DNA of 64,000 nucleotides from BCD1 sp965230565 (GTDB lineage Bacteria; Bacteroidota; Bacteroidia; Chitinophagales; Saprospiraceae): positions 682,001 to 746,000 of the forward strand of contig CBDDLH010000015.1 in the NCBI GenBank assembly GCA_965230565.1. The letters run 5' to 3'. Position 1 is the stretch's first letter. Each line of letters starts with the position of its first letter. Of this stretch, positions 29,242 through 38,617 are shown in pieces. The translations under genes were made by a program, and so were the position numbers. Under the pieces are notes generated by a model. The model saw nothing but the letters and a program-made list of their open reading frames with translations. It was not told where the DNA came from and searched no databases.

Positions 29242-32200
29242 ATGATTATGAAAACTAAAGCACTACTGATCGCTCTGATCCTTTGCCTGGTTTCTTTTAC
29301 CAATGTACAGGCCCAGTATTTTGGTCGAAATAAACCCAATTATGAAAAAATCGACTTCCAGGTTCATGAGAGTCCTCACCTGAGGATCTATGAGTATATC
29401 GGCAATGAAAAACTTCTGGAAGATATCACTTACTGGTCCGAAGAATGGTATCTGGCCCATCAGAAAATACTTCAGGATACCATCAAAGGAAAAAATCCGA
29501 TCCTATTTTACAATGATCATGCAGATTTCCAGCAAACTAATGCCATTACGGGATCGATTGGTATTAGCACAGGAGGAGTAACAGAAGGGTTCAAAAACCG
29601 TGTTATTCTACCATTGGCTATGTCCAATGCCCAGACAAATCACGTCCTGGGTCACGAGCTTGTGCATGCCTGGCAGTACAATATGGTCCTCCGGGGAGAC
29701 TCCACTTCCATGGAAAACCTTGGCAATATCCCATTATGGATGATTGAAGGACTGGCAGAGTACATGTCGATCGGCAGCGTGGATGCCCACACAGCCATGT
29801 GGATGCGGGATGCCCTTCTGAACGAGGATGTTCCTGAGATCAAAGACCTGTCCAACCCAAAATACTTTCCCTACAGGTACGGCCATGCTTTCTGGGCTTT
29901 CCTCACCGGACTTAAAGGCGATACCATTATTGAACCCTTTTTCACCAGTGTCGCCCAATACGGTTTCGAAGCAGCCTGCATCAAGGAACTGGGCATGGGC
30001 AGCAAGAACCTTTCCGTCCTGTGGGTTAAATCCCTCGAAAATCAGTTTGGACCGTTTCTGAAAAGCAAACAGGAAAAACCGGTAGGTAAAAAACTGATCA
30101 GCAAGGAAAATGCCGGTGAATTGAATATTTCTCCTTCCCTCAGCCCTAATGGAAGGTATGTGGTCTTCATGTCTGAAAAAGATTTATTCACAACAGATCT
30201 TTTTGTAGCTGATGCCCAAACCGGAAAAGTTCTCAACAAACTGGCCAGTACGCTCAAGGATGGCCACATTGATGATTACAACTATTACGAATCTGCCGGA
30301 ACCTGGTCACCGAGGAGTAAAAAATTCGCCTTCGTCGGGGTGAGTAAGGGAAAAAACATCCTGATCATCAAAGAGGCGCTGACCGGGAAAACTCTTGAAG
30401 AGTTCCCACTCAAAGAATTGCCAGCGTTTTCAAGTCCTGCCTGGTCTCCCGATGGCAAAACCATCGTAGTAAGCGGTATGATCAACGGACAATCTGACCT
30501 GTTTGCCGTAGAATTAAAAACCAAAAAGGTTACCCGTCTGACCAACGATGCCTATTCTGAAATCCAGACCTCCTGGTCACCGGATGGGGCAAAACTCGTT
30601 TATGCTACTGATTTCAACAGCATGGGCAATAAACAGGCTTACGGTCCATGGAGTTTTAATATCGCGATAAGAGACTGGAACTCAGGTTACGTCGAACACT
30701 TAAATATCTTCCCGGGTGCCAATAACCTGAACCCCGTTGTCGACACTTCAGGAAACATCCTGTTCTTGTCCAATAGGGATGGATTTCGGAATATTTATAA
30801 ATATATTCCGGAAAGTGGAACGGTTTACCAAATTACAGACCTGATCACAGGAGTTAGCGGAATTACCGCCTTCTCCCCTGCCATCGCCATTGCACGGAAT
30901 CGCAACAGACTGATTTACACCCATTATTTCAATAATGAATATAATTTGTACCGGACGAAAACGGAAGATATGCCTGTGAAGGAAGTGGATCCTCAAATCC
31001 TCGACATGCAGGCAGCACAACTTCCAAGAATAGACACTTCCCTTGTGAGCCAGGTCGATCAACAGATTTCACAAATGGCGATGCCAATAAGTACTGAAAG
31101 CATTGCTCTGGAAGAAGTTCCTTACAAACCGGATTTCAAACTGGATTTTGTAGGAGGTGGAGCCGGTGTGGGAGTGGGAACAAGTCAAACGTTTGGGACC
31201 ACAACCGGTGCTGTTGGAGGTGTTGATATGTTATTCAGCGATATACTGGGGAATAATAAATTATTCACCAGCCTGGCCCTTAATGGGGAAATTGCAGATT
31301 TTGGTGGCGTAGTCGCCTACATCAATTCAAGGAAAAAGGTGAATTGGGGTGCTTCACTTTCTCATATTCCCTATCGAAGTGTTTATGGTGGTTTTACCGG
31401 ATTTGAAGTTCTGGAATTTGAAGACATTGGGTTAATTGAAACTGCAAAATACCAGTATGTAATCAATCGCCTGTTTGAAGATAAGGTGGGAGTTTTCGCC
31501 CAATTACCATTTTCTACAACCTTAAGAGTAGAAGCAAACGCTTCCTATTCAAGATACAGCAACCGAATTGTCCAACAGGATTACTACTACGATGCCTTTA
31601 ACCGCCTGGTTTATCAGGAAAGAACCAAACTGGATGCTGCACCAGGTTTTAACCTATGGACAGTTGGAACTGCCCTCGTAGGAGATAATTCCTATTTTGG
31701 CATCACCGCTCCGTTGCAAGGTTATCGTTTCAGGGCTGGAGTAGAACAATACATGGGAGAATTTGACTTCACGGCTCCTACCCTTGACTTCAGAATTTAT
31801 AAGTTCTTCAAACCTATTGGACTAGCCTTCAGAACATATCATTACGGTCGATATGGTGGTAATAGTGATAAGATCTTCCCCCTCTACGTCGGCAGCCCAT
31901 GGTTCGTCAGGGGTTATAACTCTAACAAAGCTATAGACCTTATTGTACAAAATGATAAATCCTTTGATCAGTTGATCGGGAGTAAGATGCTGATTTCGAA
32001 TTTCGAGTTGAGAATTCCATTCACTGGTCCGGAAAGGTTATCACTCATTAAATCCAAATTTTTCCTGACAGATTTGAATTTCTTTGTTGATGGTGGAATT
32101 TCCTGGTATGATTTTGGTCAGTTTAACGCAGATAATGACACAGGATATTTGCCTGCAGCTCCGGTTTTCAGTGCTGGGGTTTCATTAAGGATTAATCTAT

Positions 32201-32292
32201 TCGGAGCTATGGTTCTTGAACCATATTACGCCTACCCGATCCTCAAGGAAAGTAAAGGTTCATTTGGATTTAATCTAATGCCGGGGTGGTAA
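29242..32292 (+). CDS. Outer-membrane protein: gluzincin-like domain, PD40 propeller, surface-antigen barrel
   Basis: Large envelope protein of 1016 aa with a signal peptide (ends NVQAQ). An N-terminal peptidase-MA-like domain has HELVH (138-142) and a downstream glutamate in EGLAEY (E173), the zinc-binding pattern of gluzincins. Residues about 285-560 form a WD40-like/TolB-type propeller with repeats such as SPAWSPDGKTIVVSG and TSWSPDGAKLVYATD. The last 370 residues are a BamA/surface-antigen-like barrel (GSPWFVRGY is the usual POTRA-barrel motif). An ATG at 29248 is also possible. Substrate and role unknown; a periplasmic protease or binding module attached to a barrel is inferred. Confidence 0.85.
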   Translation: MIMKTKALLIALILCLVSFTNVQAQYFGRNKPNYEKIDFQVHESPHLRIYEYIGNEKLLEDITYWSEEWYLAHQKILQDTIKGKNPILFYNDHADFQQTNAITGSIGISTGGVTEGFKNRVILPLAMSNAQTNHVLGHELVHAWQYNMVLRGDSTSMENLGNIPLWMIEGLAEYMSIGSVDAHTAMWMRDALLNEDVPEIKDLSNPKYFPYRYGHAFWAFLTGLKGDTIIEPFFTSVAQYGFEAACIKELGMGSKNLSVLWVKSLENQFGPFLKSKQEKPVGKKLISKENAGELNISPSLSPNGRYVVFMSEKDLFTTDLFVADAQTGKVLNKLASTLKDGHIDDYNYYESAGTWSPRSKKFAFVGVSKGKNILIIKEALTGKTLEEFPLKELPAFSSPAWSPDGKTIVVSGMINGQSDLFAVELKTKKVTRLTNDAYSEIQTSWSPDGAKLVYATDFNSMGNKQAYGPWSFNIAIRDWNSGYVEHLNIFPGANNLNPVVDTSGNILFLSNRDGFRNIYKYIPESGTVYQITDLITGVSGITAFSPAIAIARNRNRLIYTHYFNNEYNLYRTKTEDMPVKEVDPQILDMQAAQLPRIDTSLVSQVDQQISQMAMPISTESIALEEVPYKPDFKLDFVGGGAGVGVGTSQTFGTTTGAVGGVDMLFSDILGNNKLFTSLALNGEIADFGGVVAYINSRKKVNWGASLSHIPYRSVYGGFTGFEVLEFEDIGLIETAKYQYVINRLFEDKVGVFAQLPFSTTLRVEANASYSRYSNRIVQQDYYYDAFNRLVYQERTKLDAAPGFNLWTVGTALVGDNSYFGITAPLQGYRFRAGVEQYMGEFDFTAPTLDFRIYKFFKPIGLAFRTYHYGRYGGNSDKIFPLYVGSPWFVRGYNSNKAIDLIVQNDKSFDQLIGSKMLISNFELRIPFTGPERLSLIKSKFFLTDLNFFVDGGISWYDFGQFNADNDTGYLPAAPVFSAGVSLRINLFGAMVLEPYYAYPILKESKGSFGFNLMPGW

Positions 32293-32309
32293 GTTATAAA
32301 GGGTTAAAA

Positions 32310-32370
32310 ATGTAAGGTGTCACCTTTATGCCACTGCTCTTGAGCCTGGCACCAAGGTGACACCTTGCAT
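32310..32370. repeat. Intergenic hairpin repeat, AAGGTGTCACCTT family
   Basis: Two 24-bp arms (32310-32333 and 32347-32370) pair with three mismatches. Each contains AAGGTGTCACCTT, itself nearly palindromic and the same core as the repeats at 21506-21784. It may act as a terminator for the upstream gene. Confidence 0.7.
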
Positions 32371-32504
32371 TTCAACACCTCACCCCATATTGCAGATAAC
32401 CATTAATTAAGTGCACCCACGTGCACCTGGCAATATGCCAACCACTATCTTCTCAGAAGGTGGTTGACATAAAGGCGAGGCTGTCTCAAAGGAACAACAA
32501 ACTT

Positions 32505-34820
32505 CTATTTCACGACAAAAAGCTTGGTACCCATTCCTCTGTCTGTTACAACTTGTAGCTTGTATGTACCGGCCGCAAAATTATTGAGGTTATAGATAAA
32601 GCGTTCTTTATGAATGTTATCGTAAGTCTGTTGCATGATTTGACGACCGGCAATGTCATAGATTCTTACCGTTGCCGTTTTCGCCAATTCTTTCAGGTTC
32701 ATTTGAACACTAATCTGATCAGTAGCTGGATTAGGGAACAATTTGAATTCGTTTTTCAATACCTGAACATCAATACCATCTACTGCAGAAGAAGTAACAT
32801 TTAAACGAACTACAGGAACCAGGTCTCTACCAAACCCTAATGAACTATAGGCTTCTCCAGCAAGGTCTCCATCAGCAGGAACCCCCAGGAAGCTACCAAA
32901 ACGCGGTGTACCTGCCAAATTAGAGGCAAAGATGGTGGCTGAATAATCAATAACATCACTGGCACCTAAAACCACGTTAACTTGTTCGGTTGCCGGATAT
33001 TCAACCATTACAAGGTAATGTGCCCCTTCTTCCAGTACACTTGGTCCATCATCATATGGAAGTGTTATAAGGTCCGTTTCAACTTCATCCCCCTGGATGG
33101 TGTAAATGGCAAAATTGATCAACTCTCTTTCCTCTGGTTCTGCTTGAGGTACATCGGCTTCAGGATCTGTGTCTTCCCACTTGTACAAAAATATTATCAA
33201 TTCCTTACCCGCAGATTCCGCAGTGCCTTGTAGCGCAAAACTTATACTACGAGATACATACGCATTGCCACCTTCATCTGTTCCATTGGCTATATAAAAA
33301 TGGTTACCATAGGCATAGGAAAAGGGGGCTCCGGCATCATAATTTGAAGCCGCAGGCACAATAGTACGAGTAGCGCCAAATTCTTTGGCAAAGGTGGTAT
33401 CCGAAACCATGAATTCGAACTCTCGGGTATTATTGGTTGGATCATCATCTTCCGCATCGGAAGAAATGCTGTATATGCCATTGAACATACCTTCAGTATC
33501 CGGTGAATAAGTATCCGTAAAAAGTATGTTTTCTACAATGGTATTCGCTGGAACAGTACCATAATCATTATCCGCGCTAAATACCTCATTTTCATCCTCA
33601 TCCGTGATACTAAGGTTTAAAATAACATTGCTCTGATCAACAGCACCAATGTTTTCAATATCAGCCAGGAATAGCAAAGGTTCTACCTGGCTTAGTGGTG
33701 TTATAGCGTTAGCAGGTGTGGCGTAGAAATTTTCGTTTACTCTCAGGTTATTGGCTTCCTGCTCAACGATTTGGACATCGTCGATGATCCAGTAGTAATA
33801 ATTGGCTTCGTAACGGAATTTTACTCTTACGTCAGGTTGGCCAACAGCACCTACCAAAGGTATTTTAGTGACTGTAGTCTCTGCAGCTCCATTTACTTCA
33901 AGCTCTTGATTTATTTCTGTACTATCCCAGGTAACTCCTCCATCGATACTATACCCAACAAAAAATGTACTTTGGAACTGTCGTGCCATTTGATAAAACC
34001 TCAGACTTACACCGGCAGCAGTTGAATTACTCAAATCAATAGGAGGAGAAATCAATTCGCCAATCTGGATAGCAGGACAAGGCCCTCCACCAGTTCCACA
34101 ATCAGCACCAGGAAGGTTATCATAAGCATCTGAAGAAAATACAGCAGCACCATTACAAGTACTAGGGGAAACAATAGTATTGTCTCCACAACTACTTCCG
34201 GTAGTATTTCCATAAGCAGACCATCTCCATAACTGGAAGGTGTCATTTACGGCTCCTCCGCAGGAAATATTATTCACTGTCCAATCACCAAAACCACCAT
34301 CAAATTGATCTTCCCAAATTACCACTTCGCCAGACATGTCGACGAAGTCAACCCGTTCAATCGTAACCATTGTACCTTCCAATTCTTCACGGATGGCATT
34401 TCCATCCTGCAAGGACATCATCAGAGCAGGAATGGTAATCTCATCACCCATGGCGCCACCACCCATAGAAAAAATGGCATCCGCCACATTGTTTAATACT
34501 ACAACAGCTATAGCTCCCTGCTCTTGAGCATAATAAGCTTTTAAAGAAAAATTACATGAACCCCGATCGATAAAGGCAATTTTTCCGGTCAAATCATTGG
34601 TAACTGTATCGCAGGCCTCGGTGCCACCTGTACCATCAACAACAAAACTGGCCTCTGCTGTAATACCATCAATATTACATGATTCAACACCAAATGACCC
34701 AGCGAGCATTTCATATTCTCCTGCAATCCCTGCAGGTTCAGTGATAACTAGTTGATGAGACTGTGCAGACAATGCACTTGCCATCACCAAAAGAATAAAT
34801 ACTGGTAATAATCTTTTCAT
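32505..34820 (-). CDS. Secreted PA-domain protein with T9SS type A sorting domain
   Basis: Extracellular protein of 771 aa. A signal peptide (ends ALSAQ) leads into a protease-associated domain (about 60-155: GKIAFIDRGSCNFSLKAYYAQEQGAIAVVV and IPALMMSLQDGNAIREEL), then a lectin-like beta domain with a DNTIVSPSTCNG segment and repeated immunoglobulin-like modules. The C-terminal tail LFPNPATDQISVQM...GTKLFVVK is a type A T9SS sorting domain. No catalytic domain is visible, so it may be a substrate-binding or accessory surface protein. No neighbour fixes its role. Confidence 0.88.
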   Translation of the reverse strand: MKRLLPVFILLVMASALSAQSHQLVITEPAGIAGEYEMLAGSFGVESCNIDGITAEASFVVDGTGGTEACDTVTNDLTGKIAFIDRGSCNFSLKAYYAQEQGAIAVVVLNNVADAIFSMGGGAMGDEITIPALMMSLQDGNAIREELEGTMVTIERVDFVDMSGEVVIWEDQFDGGFGDWTVNNISCGGAVNDTFQLWRWSAYGNTTGSSCGDNTIVSPSTCNGAAVFSSDAYDNLPGADCGTGGGPCPAIQIGELISPPIDLSNSTAAGVSLRFYQMARQFQSTFFVGYSIDGGVTWDSTEINQELEVNGAAETTVTKIPLVGAVGQPDVRVKFRYEANYYYWIIDDVQIVEQEANNLRVNENFYATPANAITPLSQVEPLLFLADIENIGAVDQSNVILNLSITDEDENEVFSADNDYGTVPANTIVENILFTDTYSPDTEGMFNGIYSISSDAEDDDPTNNTREFEFMVSDTTFAKEFGATRTIVPAASNYDAGAPFSYAYGNHFYIANGTDEGGNAYVSRSISFALQGTAESAGKELIIFLYKWEDTDPEADVPQAEPEERELINFAIYTIQGDEVETDLITLPYDDGPSVLEEGAHYLVMVEYPATEQVNVVLGASDVIDYSATIFASNLAGTPRFGSFLGVPADGDLAGEAYSSLGFGRDLVPVVRLNVTSSAVDGIDVQVLKNEFKLFPNPATDQISVQMNLKELAKTATVRIYDIAGRQIMQQTYDNIHKERFIYNLNNFAAGTYKLQVVTDRGMGTKLFVVK

Positions 34821-34993
34821 ACTACTAAATTTTGTTTGAATTAATTTTCAGAAATAATTTTATTAATAATGAGGAACTTTTTAAAACACAATTGAAAACC
34901 AGTGAATTTAATAATAGAAAATATTGTGTTTTAAAATTTCCTCCAAAAATTTGATTATCCGTATAAATTTAAAAGAAACAGGGTAATCAATTA

Positions 34994-36916
34994 CTATTGT
35001 TTGTAAAGTTTTTTAATAATTTTTAGTCCGTTTTTTTCAAGGCTTAAGATATAGGTGCCTGCCGGGACCTCTTTTAACGAGACCTTTTCTATCCAATACC
35101 CGGTGAGATATAACGTTTCATTATATACTATTCTACCTGACATGTCTGCCACCTTTAAATAATACTCTCCAGGCCCCATAACTTCCACTTCAATAGAAAT
35201 TTCTTCCTTGAACGGATTTGGGCTTACCTGTAAGCTGCTCAGTTGCAGCTCGGAAAGTTGATTGACCACAACCTCTACCTCTTCCGAAACAGCCGTACAT
35301 CCTTCATCAGAAGATACTTCCACGCTGTAATTTCCGGTTTGGGTTGCCTCGTAAGTGGATTCATTAGCATCGGCGATTACATTGCCGTTCCACAACCACT
35401 GGTAACCGGCATATAATTCCGGAACAGACAAAATATTTTCCACTACTCCAATTATCGGAGCTATCGGTGAACCATTGGTCAGTTCAAAAGTCTGGGTATC
35501 CTCACAATCATTATTATCCGTCACCGTAACACTATAGGTGCCGGCAGCAAGACCAGAAATATTCTGTTGAGTCTGCCCATTGGACCAGGTAATGTCGTAA
35601 GGACCGTTGCCATTATTGATATCCAGACTTATGCTACCATCCGCATCACCCTCGCAGGTTTCGTCCTGCGTTTCTCCCGCTACTGCGAAAGCAGCACAAA
35701 CCTCCTGTATTTGGTAAATATTTCCGGTACTACGGCCTGCAAGATATAATTCTCCCTGATTGTCTTCACCAAAACTGGTAAATTCATTATTGGTCGAATT
35801 GATCAATTCTACATTATTCCAGCCATCATCTCCATCAGGCGTCAGGGACCATATTCTTCCGGAACAGTAATCCGTGTAAAGATAATGACCGTATAATTCA
35901 GGAAATTCCGAACCGCGATAAACAAAACCTCCCGTAATGGAACATCCATTGGTAAAATTATTATTATACACCACCACCGGCATGGTCAGCTGGCTTTCAT
36001 CGGGACAATCATCCGGGTCATTATTGTAAGTTTCAAACCCTTCGAAACAGCGCCAGCCATAATTTTCACCCCCAGAACTATCAGCAGGTTGAAAGTTCAC
36101 CTCTTCCCACTCATTCTGTCCGACATCCGCAATCCACATATCCCCAGTTTCGCGATCAAAACTGAATCTCCATGCGTTACGAAGTCCAAGGGCCCATATC
36201 TCATCAAGCGTAAAGTCATCAAAAGCAAAAGGATTGGTATCCGGAATACTATACGGATCTCCATTGTCAATATCTATTCGCAACATTTTACCAAGAAAAG
36301 TCTGGCGATTTTGACCGTAACCATAAGGGTCGCCACCGGAACCGCCATCTCCAAGGCTAATGTACAAATATCCATCCGGTCCGAATTTAATGGCACCTCC
36401 GTTATGGTTGGAAAACGGCTGATCTTCCTCCAGAATCACCAACTCACTGGAAGGGTCAGCAACGTCAGGATTACCGCCATAAACAGAGAACCTGGAAACC
36501 CGGGTATCTCCATTATTTTTGGTGTAATACACGAAAAAATATCCGTTCTCACTGTAATTCGGATGAAAAGCCAGCCCAAGCAAGCCTTGTTCATTACCAT
36601 TAGAACCTACCTGGCTGTCGATATCAAGGAAAGGTGTTGCTAACACATCATGATTACCATCGATAATTTTTATCACTCCATCCTGCTCCACAACAAACAA
36701 CCGTTCATCTCCGGCAGAGGCAATATCCACAGGAGAATCAAAACCATTAGCGATCACACTAAGAGCGATCTGTGGCTGTGCCGATACCCTTACAGGAAGG
36801 GAAAAGCCAAGCGCCAATAATAAAATAAAAAAAGAAAATCTGTTTTGAGTAGAAAATAAGTTTTTACCGGAAAACCTTAGACGGTTTTCTTTTGCCAAAA
36901 GTAGACAGCTGTTCAT
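34994..36916 (-). CDS. Secreted glucose/sorbosone dehydrogenase-type protein with SprB repeat and T9SS tail
   Basis: PQQ-dependent sugar dehydrogenase family protein of 640 aa. After a long signal peptide (ends VRVSAQ, about residue 47) comes a six-bladed propeller of the GSDH family (about 48-405), with LFVVEQDGVIKIID, EQGLLGLAFHPNY, FSNHNGGAIKFGPDGYLYISLGDGG and GLRNAWRFSFD. One SprB repeat (about 420-485) is followed by an Ig-like segment and a type A sorting domain (SPNPFKEEISIEVEV to IIKKLYKQ). It probably oxidises sugars or other polyols outside the cell; whether it binds PQQ is not certain. Confidence 0.92.
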   Translation of the reverse strand: MNSCLLLAKENRLRFSGKNLFSTQNRFSFFILLLALGFSLPVRVSAQPQIALSVIANGFDSPVDIASAGDERLFVVEQDGVIKIIDGNHDVLATPFLDIDSQVGSNGNEQGLLGLAFHPNYSENGYFFVYYTKNNGDTRVSRFSVYGGNPDVADPSSELVILEEDQPFSNHNGGAIKFGPDGYLYISLGDGGSGGDPYGYGQNRQTFLGKMLRIDIDNGDPYSIPDTNPFAFDDFTLDEIWALGLRNAWRFSFDRETGDMWIADVGQNEWEEVNFQPADSSGGENYGWRCFEGFETYNNDPDDCPDESQLTMPVVVYNNNFTNGCSITGGFVYRGSEFPELYGHYLYTDYCSGRIWSLTPDGDDGWNNVELINSTNNEFTSFGEDNQGELYLAGRSTGNIYQIQEVCAAFAVAGETQDETCEGDADGSISLDINNGNGPYDITWSNGQTQQNISGLAAGTYSVTVTDNNDCEDTQTFELTNGSPIAPIIGVVENILSVPELYAGYQWLWNGNVIADANESTYEATQTGNYSVEVSSDEGCTAVSEEVEVVVNQLSELQLSSLQVSPNPFKEEISIEVEVMGPGEYYLKVADMSGRIVYNETLYLTGYWIEKVSLKEVPAGTYILSLEKNGLKIIKKLYKQ

Positions 36917-37030
36917 CTCAGAATTTTTTTGAAAAAATAAAGTTAATCCATTTTTTCAGAAAGCCTGACTACGGGTATCTGTTTTTGTAATTTGGGAGAC
37001 AAGATTGGAGAAGAACCTGGTTTGATATTG

Positions 37031-37130
37031 TTTGACTTGGTTTGATGTTGTTGAGGCGCAAAATGATTGAACAAACAATATCAATCAGCGAACAGCCGTG
37101 AGCCTTCAAACAACATCAAACCACGTCAAA
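37031..37130. repeat. Inverted repeat pair, TTTGACNTGG family
   Basis: Arms 37031-37052 and 37109-37130 are 22 bp with one mismatch and 56 bp apart. Inside and after them CAGCGAAC(A/G)G-type words recur. A third copy of the arm lies at 24568-24589. The 236-bp gap (36917-37152) has no gene. Confidence 0.65.
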
Positions 37131-37152
37131 CAGCGAACGGTGTGAGCACTTT

Positions 37153-38172
37153 TTATTCATTCAATGCCCAATCATACTCCAAATACGTCACCTTCGCATT
37201 GGATTTGATCGTTGTATCGGAATATTTATTCAGGTAGGTGATAATATTTCCAAAATCACCGGCATACCATTCGAAGATCTTTGATATCTGCACTTTCTTT
37301 TCGCCGATCTTGTTGTAATTGGCATTATTGATAAAAGTGCGGGCCTGTTTTTCAAAATTAGCTTCAAGGTTTTCTGCCGTCCACGCCCTGTTGAGCAAAG
37401 GAGGACAGGATTCGGCAGCACAATTAACGGCAAAATGGATGCGGGCATCTTTATAACGAGGTCTTAGAATTTCGTTCTCAATTTGATCCAGTGAATAGGT
37501 TTCACTTCCCAATTTAATCCATTTTTTGCTCCAAGGTTTGCCGGAATGAATCTTGGTAATACTTGAAACCGGATAATGGTCAACGATCAGTTTAACCGTA
37601 AAAGCATTATAGGCATTGATCCAATAAGCCATTTTTTTATTGCGTGACCAGGAATTTTCAATTGGGTTAGCTGCCAGTAAGTCCAGGTATTGCTGCAATT
37701 TCACCTTTTCCTTTTTTATACCTGCATAATTGACCTTTCCGGTGGAGGAAACATATTTTTTGAGTAGTTCATCCCAAATCTGATGGGATAAAACCGGCAC
37801 TTCTGCTACTGATTCAGGTTCGGGGACGACTTCTTCCTTTACCTTTTCAACAACAGCCTTTGGTTCAACTGCTTCGACTTCGGGAGCTATTTCTTCTTCG
37901 GAAATTGCTTCCTGAGCAAGATTAATTTCTACCGGAGGTTCAACCGGGCTAACTTCTTTTATTTCCTGCTGAGGCTTAATAATCAATGCCTCTTTTCCCG
38001 CTTGATCTTCGACAATATTTGGTTCCTCTGGCAGTACATCCACAGTTTCCTGAGGTTTAATGATCGCCTTTTCAGATTCCAAACCTTCCGGTGAAGGCTT
38101 TGCATTGGTACAGGCCGCAAAAAAGAGTAGTATTAATAAAATGGCAATTGGTTTTTGAAACATTTTCTCCAT
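37153..38172 (-). CDS. DUF547 lipoprotein with acidic linker
   Basis: Lipoprotein of 339 aa; the signal peptide ends in a lipobox (FFAAC, Cys21). Residues about 25-130 are a Pro/Glu/Val-rich linker with two IIKPQ(E/Q)-type repeats, likely a flexible tether across the periplasm. Residues about 135-320 are DUF547, with the marker KMAYWINAYNAFTVKLIVDHYP, SLDQIENEILRPRYKDARIHFAVNCAAESCPPL and the late FEWYAGDFG. Function of DUF547 is unknown; it resembles a peptidase-like fold. An ATG nine bases later is a possible start. Confidence 0.87.
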   Translation of the reverse strand: MEKMFQKPIAILLILLFFAACTNAKPSPEGLESEKAIIKPQETVDVLPEEPNIVEDQAGKEALIIKPQQEIKEVSPVEPPVEINLAQEAISEEEIAPEVEAVEPKAVVEKVKEEVVPEPESVAEVPVLSHQIWDELLKKYVSSTGKVNYAGIKKEKVKLQQYLDLLAANPIENSWSRNKKMAYWINAYNAFTVKLIVDHYPVSSITKIHSGKPWSKKWIKLGSETYSLDQIENEILRPRYKDARIHFAVNCAAESCPPLLNRAWTAENLEANFEKQARTFINNANYNKIGEKKVQISKIFEWYAGDFGNIITYLNKYSDTTIKSNAKVTYLEYDWALNE

Positions 38173-38617
38173 TTTTCAGATTTAATTATTGGGTTTGTGA
38201 TACATCCCTACCATAACAATTGATGAAGGCCGGATATTGTTTTCACAAATTCTAAAGTTGTTCAATTCCGGACAATTTTGATCGTTTATTGTAAGTTAGT
38301 AAGAGGACAAAATTAGTTTTGATCAAAATACTTTATTCAATCAATAAGGCACTGAGAGCTGTTACGCAAAGTTTCGCGGAGAAAAACAAACAAAACTGCG
38401 GCCTCTGCGCTTCTTCGCGCTTCTCTGCGGTATAGCCTAATTGTTTCGCTTCAGGAAAACATTTGATTTAAAGTAGTTCTGTCCACGTACTTTATTTGTT
38501 TTTATAAACATACGAAAAGCCCCTTAAAACATCTTCTTAAATTCATTATGTAATCTTTTTAATTATAAAACAATTATTTTTATTTTAAATTTACCAATTA
38601 AACACTTGAACTCATAA
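38173..38617. other. Intergenic region upstream of the CHAT gene (445 bp)
   Basis: No gene is seen. Bases 38363-38435 hold low-complexity GC words (CGCAAAGTTTCGCGG, CTCTGCGCTTCTTCGCGC) with partial self-complementarity, similar in style to the palindrome at 57032-57471. The last 90 bp before the CHAT start are AT-rich, without a convincing -33/-7 pair. Confidence 0.5.
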
